From NCBI RefSeq assembly GCF_029962835.1, contig NC_080577.1:1736001-1800000 (forward strand): a DNA stretch of 64,000 bases, given 5' to 3'. Under the pieces are notes generated by a model that worked only from the letters and a program-made list of their open reading frames with translations, made no database searches and was not told where the DNA came from. This stretch comes from Magnolia sinica (Eukaryota > Streptophyta > Magnoliopsida > Magnoliales > Magnoliaceae). This document shows, one piece after another, positions 55,866-64,000 of the stretch (the stretch's first letter is position 1; each line of letters begins with the position of its first letter). Both the position numbers and the translations under genes were made by a program.

Positions 55866-58800
55866 CAGTAGTTGATAATTTATAATTTATTTTAAGTTTT
55901 GATCCGCTAGCAGTTGTTAACTGTTCTAAAGTTTTTTTAAAATATTTACTTGGTACTAATCTTTCTTGGATGCAGTTCATATCTGCTCCAGTATCTATTA
56001 GGGCAATTGTATGGATATGAAATTTTTTGTTTATAACAATAGTTAAATTTACGTGTCATTTTTTATAGTTTATATTTGTAATTATATTTAATGCATCTAA
56101 CAGATTATTAACATTTTTGACATTATTTTCTGTATGGTGTTCTTTATTGGATTCTAAGAAATATATTGTTCTTTTAAATTATTATGATTTTCTAGTAAGT
56201 ATTTAGCTTGTCTTTTTAAATCTTGTATTTCTTTTTTATTTTCTTTTACTTATATATATAAATTATTTAAATTTAATGTTTTCTCTTGGGTTGGTTGGAA
56301 TCTGTCAAAAATCTCTATTATATTATACGAATTTAATTGATTATTTGTTTCTACTGGTTTAGATATAGATTCTTGTAGATTTTGTAAGTACATTCATTTT
56401 AAGTCTGTATTTAGTATATGTTTTGCAAAGTCTAATAAAGTTCTTTGTTCTTTTGTTAATATACATATAGATTTTGTTGAGCATTTTGAACATATGTTGA
56501 TTTTTTCTTCTTGATATGATTTATCCAGTTCTTCTAAACTAGAATCTGCTTCTTGTTCTGAATCTGTTGTTTATATGTTACTAATATTTTCATTGATATT
56601 TTGTATGTTATTTTCTAATTCTTCTGAGTCTGTTTGACTAGATTTTGTCAAGTTAGAGGATGAATGTTTTTTTAAAATGTTGTATAATCCTAATTTTAAT
56701 TTTTCATTTATTTCTAATTCATTGATTTTATTTTTTATGATACAATTATTTGTAAAATGGTCTATTTTACCTCATTTATAACATATTGATTTTTTCTGGA
56801 AGTAAAGTTGAAATTATTTTTTCTTGTTAAAGGTAGGATAATAGACTTTTTTATTTTTATATATATTCTTCTTATAAAATTTTGATATTTTTGTTTACAA
56901 TGGTATAATTTATTAAAATTTTGTTAAAGTTTTTTTTTAATAATTTTATTTCAATCCTCTTCTTCTATCAGAAGGAGCTATAATTTCTTGGTATCCGATT
57001 TGTTCACAGAAATTTTCTAATTCATGTCTAATTAGTTTTCTATTTTTTTTTTCATTTTAGCTTTAAGTCTAATATCTGTGCATAATGCTAAACTTTCATT
57101 TGTAATAAAAGTTATTAAGTCTCTATACGTTATCTTATCATAAGGTAAGTTACCATTATAAAGTTGTCTTAATTTTTGTCGGATTGTTTCTATATATAAT
57201 TTTGGTAATCCTGCTATAAAACGTTCTTTCCAATAGGACATATTACAATCTTGTCATATCATAACTTTACTAATAAAAGTATCTTTATACCAAAAAAATC
57301 GTCTAATTTTGGACATCGAAGATTATTTAATATTTCACTAGTTCTTTGTCTAATATTATTTGGATCTCCTACAAAATGTTTAATAAATGTATATAGGAGG
57401 GTATTAATTAATTGCATCTTGTATGGGTTGTCCTCGATGTAAAATATGTTGTCCAGTTATTTCTAATTTAATAGTGAATAATATGCGTTCCCTATTTTAT
57501 TATTACATATAGTTATCCCACCAACCTTTAAGTTGGCCAGTAAAACTGGAGACTAATATTTGAGCGACGGTAAAATCATCGACGCCTCTATTTCGTTTGT
57601 AAACAATAGCTACCATGGTCATTTCATAAAATAAGTTAATAATGTTATATTCGGACATACCATATATGTTTCATTCGTATATAGAGCTACTAGAACAAAC
57701 ACTTTGAGTTATTCAGTTACGTTCTTCAAATTGTACATCAATTGGAGTGGGTTCGGAATAATAATTTCTATTTGTAAGGAAATGAGTGGTATATTTAATC
57801 TCATTAAATTTTATATCAAAGTGAGTTCTTTCTAAAAGGGATATATGTTTATCAGTATTGTTGATTGATTTAGAAATAGATATATTAGCTATTTTTTTGT
57901 GATTTCTTCTAGCATTTCTTCTGTTGAATCTTTAAGAGCAAATTGTATGGTTTTGGAGAATTTATGTGGCTTAAATAGAGGTGTTTAATTATTAATGTCA
58001 AATGAAAATTATATATAAGTAGAGTCTAGTGAGGTATTGTATAATTTTTTAGTTAGGTGTTCTATCTTATTTGTAATATTTTTTATTTTATTTGTTTAGT
58101 CTCCTATTGTTTTCAAGTATTGGTTGGAATAATTATTTTGGTCTATTATAGTTTTTACTCATTTCATTATGGTAAAATTAGTTAGATTAATTAATTCATT
58201 ATTTTGTATATTTCTAAAAGACATAGCTTGGATTTCAATATTTTTTATATTTAATTGAATTGCATCTGAACGAGGATGTATGGAAATAATAGTTTTATTT
58301 TCTATTGTTTTCCATTCTTGAGTTGTTTTTGTAGTTACATTTACTTGTTTAGACTTTAATTGTGTAGAATAAGATTTATTATGCTAATTATTAAACCATT
58401 GAAAGAATGAGATATTTTCTTTATATTGTCTATAATATTTAAAATGTAATTCTTCCATATAATCTTTTTTATATTATTGTGGGAATATTCGATAAAAAAA
58501 ATTTCTATCTTGTTTATTATAGTCATGGTTGAACTCATTACTTATAAATTGTTTATCTAAAGTAAATTTTTTTTCTATTACAAATATTCCTGGATCAATT
58601 TGTGATTGTATTGGTGATAAATTATCTTGATCTTCCTGATGTGTTGTATATGTTCTAGTTCCTTATATTTTACGTCCTTTTTGTAATATTAGTTCTTATT
58701 TCATCATCTAATTGTCTACCTCTTGTTATAAATTCTGGTTGAATAAGTGGTGTTTCTATTATAAAAAATAATGATCGTCTACTACTGTCAATATCTTATA

Positions 58801-58902
58801 TGTTTAATATAACATGTCTAGTAGGGTTAAATCGAATTTCCACTGATCCATTTGAATGTTCAATTATTTGTTCTAAATTTCTGTTTACTTAATCAATAGA
58901 TT
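55866..58902 (-). pseudogene. Endogenous pararetrovirus-like (caulimovirid) fragment, degenerate
   Basis: 3.0 kb, about 75% A+T by appearance, clearly unlike its neighbours. Read on the minus strand from 58902 down: an N-terminal region (about 58870-57800) that may be movement-protein related; a capsid region (about 57760-57030) with a GQLKGWWDNY motif near 57540-57510 and an open stretch 57241-57032; a CCHC zinc-knuckle remnant near 56790-56755 with its second Cys mutated to a stop; a Glu/Lys-rich linker; and an aspartic protease start at about 56030-55980 (ALIDTGADMNCIQ). Reverse transcriptase, expected next, is absent because the fragment ends there. Numerous stops and frameshifts make it non-coding. 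It could instead be an unusual LTR element lacking its pol, but the gene order and motifs favour a caulimovirid. Confidence 0.68.
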
Positions 58903-61170
58903 ACTCCAAAACCTCACGTTTGATGGGACAATCGCAACGGCCCCAATGCGAATTTTAAAAACATGTATTCAAACAAAAGAGAGGTAAGCACTCCCACAGC
59001 TATTTGGGAAATAGGATCTATTGTTGTCCCATTCTCAAGTGGGGCTCATCAAAAAGGTTGTTTCCTAATGAAACAACGTGGCCCTATGATGAATATGGGC
59101 CTAGACTAATGCACAAAAGGCCAATGATAATGGACGGTTGTCAAGAGATATTGGGGCAGAACCTCCTGATCTAGGAGTCATCCATCCATGATTAAATAGT
59201 GGGGCTATCAACGGACAGCCCACTGTGAAAATGATCAGATGATCCTTTATTCCTCAATTTGGCCAGCAATCTGGGCAATTAAAACAAGAAGAAAGACTCA
59301 TCTCGACATGAGTAATTGGATCCGAATGGATGTGGGGAGGATCTACCATCCACTAAACCTATCATCAAATCCAAACCACCTATTTTACCAAATTTCAAGC
59401 AAAACACTCTTCACTCCCAGATTGCCAAGAATGAAGACGTGTTGGCACCATACGCACCATGAGGAATTTAGACTATATTCCAAATTCACATAGCACCCAC
59501 GTGGGTAATATGTGCTGCTGAAAAATCTCTGTGGGCCCACTATGATGTATGTGTTTTATCCATGCCGTCCATCCATATTGCCAGCTCATTTTAGTATATG
59601 AAACAAAAATGAGGCAATCCAAATCTTAGGTGGACCACAAAGTACCGAAGTTGGTGCTACGTGATGCGCTCACTTTAATTGCTAAACTACGCCAAAACTT
59701 GCTCTGGTGGTTTGGTACGATGGGGAGGCCGGCTCCTCTTACAGCTATTGCAGAATAAGTTTATCCTACAATGTTGAGCGTGGGCCCCACCGAGATGTAG
59801 GGCCCACGTTCACTCCATACATAGGTTGCAAGCTATTCAAGTTTGCCCTATATCCCAAAGATCCCGTGGGCCACCCACAACTGGAATAGGAATGGCCCGA
59901 TCATCAAGACATTTCAGATTTTGTGTGGGGCCCACCTTTTTATGTGGAGGTCATCCCAGAAAGAAGACTAATAGACATGACTTTAAAGAGGTTTAAAATC
60001 ATCCTCGAACGACTGGCCATCTATGAATGGGCTGGAATCGACACCTTGGCACCACGAGGGTCACCATGTTACATGCGTTAAATCTACTCCATCCATCAGG
60101 TTATAATCATTACGTCCAGTGTTCATACCAAAGATCAATAGAAAACCATGGCTCTTAAAGCTTTGCCCCACCAAAAAAAAAACCAATGGTTCGTATCCCA
60201 TCTCCATTGTTTCCTATTGTTTCCCAACTCAGTTGTGGACCTATTGGTCTTTCTGTGCCAGGGCCTGAAATCAAGGATAGCACCTGACGAACAGGGCGAT
60301 TTACATATACAACGTGATGGGCCTACGGAGCGTGGTAAAATAGGTGTTGTAGAGGATTCCAGTCCACCTACAACACGCTGATATACGTAAACTTAACATA
60401 CAACCGAACTGCCAGTGCAGGATGATATCCCATCCATTTAAAAAGTGGGCCAATCCGGTGTGCCCCAACAAACAAGTAGAACGGACATAGGCATACTACA
60501 TAACAGGCCTAACAGTTTCAACGGCTCTGATGTGCTAATCAGTTAGCACTTATGCGTGTTGTACGCAGCTTTCTTCAATATATCATCAGCCGAAAAATTG
60601 CCAAGAAGAAATCTTCACACTCACCACTGGAGAGCACTGCCATTAAGAAAAATCACAGCCGCTTTCACACTTTCAATAGTTCTTTCTAATACATCCCAAT
60701 GTATCTTGAATAAGATACGTCGAGACGGTAACCATTGGATTTGGGATTTTTCGGATCCCCTTGGTTTTCAAGGGTTGAAATAATCCAAACGGATGTTAAA
60801 AGATAACCCAAATTCAAAGACAAACTCTCGACGAATCCAATTCAAATACGTTGCGTTATTCTATAGCAAATCTCCACAAAAACAAAATATATAGGGTCTT
60901 TAAAGGAAGGACAGAACACGCACAAGACTTGGATTGGCCAAAAGAGGCTGGGTCTAAATGTCATAACATAAATCACGCCTCCTCGTGGGGGAGAAAATCC
61001 ATTCACACGAGTAAAATCCAAACCGTTACTTCACGGGACCAGCTTAGCTCCACCGTCAACACGTGTCCAGGTGTAACCGATCTCAGCAGCCAACAGGACA
61101 CCTAAGCAACCCACCATGAGCCACCGCGAATATTTCAAATTTCTTGAAAAATAAAAGTAAGCTAAAAACA
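58903..61170. repeat. Segmental duplication copy 2 (uninterrupted)
   Basis: Starts TACTCCAAAACCTCACGTTT immediately at the viral fragment's edge and ends near GCTAAAAACATAAGTACCCA just before a poly-A run. It has no copia element; the join at 59480-59495 gives the pre-insertion sequence. Some internal differences from copy 1 include a 20-30 bp deletion near 59655 and another near 59975. Small frames conserved in both copies (for example the antisense stretch ending FLNGSALQW) have no recognised domain. Confidence 0.9.
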
Positions 61171-61377
61171 TAAGTACCCAAGAAAAAAAAAAAAAAAAAA
61201 AAGCCAGGAATTTCACTCGAGCTCTCTGTCACCGTTAGCTTGAACGGAGATATATTAAAAAGGAAAATTGCCAAAAATAATAAAAAAATTAAAAATTAAA
61301 AAACCGCCGCATTTTGTTTCCCGCCGTTTCAAAATCTGCCGAGGAAGCGGCATGCCGGGGACGAGATCCGGGAAGTC
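61171..61377. other. 3' flank of the ERF gene
   Basis: Poly-A run at 61181-61202, then AT-rich DNA. The gene's 3' UTR and poly(A) site (minus strand) must lie here; AATAAA-like words are read on the minus strand only weakly, so no site is called. Confidence 0.4.
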
Positions 61378-62361
61378 TCAGAAGGAGGGGAGAGGGTCCG
61401 ACATGAATAAATCGCCGATTTCTTGGAAGTGATCTTCCACGTGCCAGGACGTCGAGGCAAAATCGTCTCGTGCACCGAGGCCGATATCGTAGAAATCTCC
61501 CCCAAAAAAGCTGTCCGGCGAAATATCGTCTAAGAGGGATTGCACAGGATCGTCGAAATTCAAGAACTCGTTTAGGAACGGCGTATCCATCGGCAAAAAC
61601 TCGCTGAAGTTCTCCGGTAACCGTAGCTCCTCTTTATGCTCCTCCTTGACCGGCTGCTGTCGGTCTTGTGACTTGGCCTCCTCCATCGGTGCTGAACAGA
61701 ACCGGAGAACGGAGGTTGGGGAGGAGAGGTTCTGACACTCATCCGCGGAATCCTCACCGGAAGAGGTCGCCGGGTTGATTTCCGGCTTGATTTTGGCTGC
61801 AACCACTGGAGCGGCGGTGGAGAAGTTTGTCATGGCATCGGGCCCGCGAAGCTGTATCGCCGCGTTGTCGTAAACCTTCGCGGCCTCCTCGGCCGTGTCG
61901 TACGTGCCAAGCCAGAGCCGTACACGTCGCGAGGGGTCGCGGATCTCGGCCGCCCATTTTCCCCACGGTCGCTGCCGTACGCCCCGAAACTTCTTCCCGG
62001 CAGTGGAAAGAGCAGTCCTTGCTGGTGGAGTAATTGTTTTCTTACGGCCATTTTTGACGGATCTGCCTTTCCAAGAGGAGTTTCCGTTACCGCCGTTATC
62101 TCTCGAACTCGGTTCGAAGCTGATCTCGTTGACGTACCGCTTCACACGTTGGCGGACGAAGAGCTCATCCTCATCGCTGGACGAGTCCGTTGCGTTGGCG
62201 TCGGTAACGGAGATGCGGACGACCTTTGGGCATCCTACTGCCTCCGTCAGATTCCGCGCGCTGGAGGCGGCGTTCCTCTGCCGGAGCGACAACTTCGGTA
62301 TCTTTTTCGTCAGATTCCGGTGCTCAGAGTATTTAATCGGCGAGAAAAAGCTTCCGTCCAT
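61378..62361 (-). CDS. AP2/ERF transcription factor, cytokinin response factor (CRF) type
   Basis: 327 codons plus stop, uninterrupted. The start ATG at 62361-62359 is chosen because the encoded N-terminus [20 protein letters not shown] matches the CRF pattern; a longer frame upstream (to 62469) crosses a good splice acceptor and is probably intron. Domains: CRF domain at residues about 45-80 ([20 protein letters not shown] ... RVKRYVNEI), which mediates interaction with other CRFs and phosphotransfer proteins in the family; a single AP2 DNA-binding domain at 124-181 with the YRG element ([18 protein letters not shown]) and RAYD element ([20 protein letters not shown]), expected to bind GCC-box [12 protein letters not shown] at 213-221, a clade motif and possible MAPK site; and an acidic, Phe-rich C-terminus, likely an activation region. 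It acts in the nucleus. It is the only intact host gene in the window. Closest to the CRF2/CRF4-type group by motif; orthology not proven. Confidence 0.92.
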   Translation of the reverse strand: MDGSFFSPIKYSEHRNLTKKIPKLSLRQRNAASSARNLTEAVGCPKVVRISVTDANATDSSSDEDELFVRQRVKRYVNEISFEPSSRDNGGNGNSSWKGRSVKNGRKKTITPPARTALSTAGKKFRGVRQRPWGKWAAEIRDPSRRVRLWLGTYDTAEEAAKVYDNAAIQLRGPDAMTNFSTAAPVVAAKIKPEINPATSSGEDSADECQNLSSPTSVLRFCSAPMEEAKSQDRQQPVKEEHKEELRLPENFSEFLPMDTPFLNEFLNFDDPVQSLLDDISPDSFFGGDFYDIGLGARDDFASTSWHVEDHFQEIGDLFMSDPLPSF

Positions 62362-62619
62362 CGCAATGTTCTCAGCTTCTCCCTTCTGGCATTGTCCGAC
62401 GCACCTATGGCTGGAAATAGAAAGCAACTGGATTAGAACACGAGTAGTATATAAAAACGGAAAAAGCAAAGAGCGAAAGAAAAAAAGACAGATTCCTTAG
62501 AAAAGAGGGAAAAAAGGAGGAGGAGAAGCTAAAATAGCAGAAAAAGAATTTGAAGAACAAAAATCCCCACAAAATACAGTAAAGTACGGATACTGCAGAA
62601 GCGACTGTAGAAAGAGAGG

Positions 62620-62674
<55 letters not shown>

Positions 62675-63035
62675 AGAAAAAAACGGAAATAGAAAACGAA
62701 GAGGAGTAGAGAGAAGAATCTCAGAGAAGTGGAAAAGAAGTAGAAATTTCGAGGAAAGATGGGAAGCTGGAAAAAGGAAGGGCGGAGAACGTGTTTTACC
62801 CGAAAAGCGAAGAGAATAACTGTCGGGAACGGCCTTTTCAAGCGCGAGAATGGATTCCGGATGGAGATGAGGGAAAGGAGGATGGAGTCTGGCTACAGAT
62901 GCAGTAAAAGCAGCAACGAAGAAGCTCTCTAGAAATAATCTTCTTTGGGGAAGGAAGAGAGATAGGAATTCCAGAAGTCGTTTTTCTCAGGGAAAGAGGA
63001 GAAGATGAGAATGGGAGGTCCGTTCAGCGATTGGG
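62362..63035 (-). promoter_or_regulatory. 5' UTR of the ERF gene with a probable intron
   Basis: On the minus strand a donor-like CGG|GTAAAAC lies at about 62800/62799, and a pyrimidine-rich acceptor CTTTCTATTTCCAG|CC ends at about 62412. That gives a 5' UTR intron of about 388 bp whose removal puts the MDGSFF start about 50 bases into exon 2. The intron includes the GA/CT microsatellite. Inferred from splice consensus only. Confidence 0.6.
62626..62671. repeat. (GA)n microsatellite, (CT)n in the ERF transcript
   Basis: Tract of about 46 bp. Read in the gene's direction it is (CT)n, a common 5' leader feature of plant genes. Confidence 0.95.
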
Positions 63036-63057
63036 GACCGCAATGCCGAAATTGCAG

Positions 63058-63064
63058 TTTTATA
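63058..63064 (-). promoter_or_regulatory. TATA box of the ERF gene
   Basis: TATAAAA on the minus strand (CCTATAAAACTGC), placing the transcription start about 30 bp downstream near 63030. The next kilobase upstream holds MITEs, so the compact promoter is a few hundred bases long. Confidence 0.6.
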
Positions 63065-63329
63065 GGATCCAAAACAGCCGAAATCAGAAACCCCGGAATA
63101 AAAAGACCTTATTTTATTTCTTTTTCTTTTAAAATGTGAAAAGACTTTTTTGCCATCGAGAGGCGTATGTGGCCAATCTGTCTCCGCCGGAGATTCCGGC
63201 TCCATACGTCCGGAGATACTCTGCGAGCGCCCCACTTGCTGCGACTAGTCCTTGTAGCACACCAGGCGCCGCATCCGGTGTCCTGACGTGTCAGGCGGAT
63301 CGGAATCGTCTGCTCGTAGAACACCCAGC
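63065..63329. other. Promoter-proximal unique DNA of the ERF gene
   Basis: GC-richer, apparently low-copy sequence. Contains ACGTCC and GACGTGTC words (about 63206 and 63284), but no element can be called with confidence. Confidence 0.4.
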
Positions 63330-63775
63330 TCTGTGGACCCCTCAAGCTGTTGATGTGAAATCCACCTGTCCATCATGTGCTGGCCTTGGTACTAGGTACT
63401 GGTTCCAAAAATCAACCAGATCCAAAACTTAGATGGGCCACACCAAAGGGAACATTAGGGACAGGACACAAACCATAAGTTTGTGTGGGGCCACCATTTT
63501 ATGTATCTTTCATAAAATCAATATAATATATCTCACTGTGTTAAAGAGAAGATCAAAAAACCAGCCAGATACAAAATTTAGATGGGCCACGCCATTTGAA
63601 CTTATAGGTTATAGGAGGAATTTTACATTATTTTGATTGATGTGGCCCACAAGAGCAATGTAATAAGTTGTTATTTTGTTTTTACAGTGGGCTTAATGCT
63701 TCTTGCCGATGGACGGAGAAGATTTTACATATATAATATGATGGGCTCGACAGATCTCGGGTGTTTTACAACATA
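63330..63775. mobile_element. MITE upstream of the ERF gene
   Basis: GTGGACCCCTCAAGCTGTTGATG at the left and the complementary layout CATATATAATATGATGGGCTCG..CAGATCTCGG at the right. Inside, CAGATCCAAAACTTAGATGGGCC and CAGATACAAAATTTAGATGGGCC repeat in direct orientation. Non-coding; lies about 300 bp upstream of the predicted TATA box. Confidence 0.55.
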
Positions 63776-63871
63776 ATAGGCTGGACGGTCGTTGGGGGTT
63801 TTATGGGTAAAACGGGCATTGGTAGGCGGAAGCGGATTGGCTGGTGTACCACACACCACCGCCCTGGCTGG

Positions 63872-64000
63872 TGTGTTGACGTCACCAAGTTATGTGGGCC
63901 CAATCATGGGGTACTAGATATATCCAAACCATCTGTTTACTTTTTGAGCTCGTCCTAAGTCTTGATCTAAAAAATAAGACAGATCAAAAAATCAAATGGA
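63872..64000. mobile_element. MITE family D, second copy, cut by the window end
   Basis: Starts GTTGACGTCACCAAGTTATGTGG, the same terminal word as the MITE at the centre of the 3-kb inverted repeat, and continues with matching spacing (CCAAACCATCTG, GAGCTCGTCCTAAG). Confidence 0.65.

Noticed and set aside
62362..62469. Extended ERF N-terminus starting at 62469
   Set aside because: It crosses a strong TTTCCAG splice acceptor, and the family N-terminus begins at the internal ATG at 62361.

Overview
This window is plant nuclear DNA, and almost all of it is transposable elements. The grounds are plant-type LTR retrotransposons with tRNA primer-binding sites, a hAT transposase fossil, a caulimovirid-like endogenous viral fragment, very many non-autonomous elements built around GTGGGCCCAC motifs, long (TA)n tracts, and one AP2/ERF transcription-factor gene with plant-style 5' UTR features. 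The abundance of GTGGGCCCCACCATGATG-type MITEs reminds me of magnoliid and early-diverging angiosperm genomes. That is only an impression, and I do not claim a species.

Layout. 1-3.5 kb: broken hAT transposase (minus strand, running off the left edge) with a 409-bp tandem duplication behind it. 3.5-4.35 kb: GA microsatellites and a GC-rich 36-bp minisatellite. 4.38-6.66 kb: three Mutator-like MITEs with recognisable 9-11 bp target duplications. 7.0-12 kb: a tandem segmental duplication of about 2 kb spacing, with MITEs, an 80-86 bp minisatellite and a perfect 69-bp tandem repeat. 13.7-33.0 kb: two head-to-tail Ty3/gypsy elements of Tat type (dual RNase H, GPY/F integrase, and an antisense three-exon gene between pol and the 3' LTR), 574 bp apart. 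33-41 kb: MITEs and unassigned intergenic DNA. 41.6-49.5 kb: a string of MITEs separated by (TA)n tracts, centred on a 3.0-kb near-symmetrical inverted repeat, plus a solo LTR with a perfect 5-bp target duplication. 51.0-61.2 kb: a 2.3-kb segmental duplication. Its first copy is interrupted by a deleted Ty1/copia element, and its two copies are separated by a 3-kb AT-rich degenerate pararetrovirus-like fragment. 61.4-63.1 kb: the only convincing intact host gene, a CRF-type AP2/ERF factor on the minus strand.

The most interesting pattern is mechanistic. Three large inserts (gypsy copy 1, gypsy copy 2 and the viral fragment) are each flanked by direct duplications of host DNA of non-canonical length (142 bp, 25 bp and about 2.3 kb), and the inserts have truncated ends. 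This looks like capture of retroelement or viral DNA at staggered breaks rather than integrase-made insertion. The second pattern is the systematic bounding of MITEs by (TA)n microsatellites, and the third is the 3-kb palindrome. No operon-like logic or gene cluster is present. The functional content is the ERF gene; the rest is mobile-element biology, largely decayed. All coordinates for repeat ends were read by eye and may be off by a few bases, and identity figures are estimates from partial reading.
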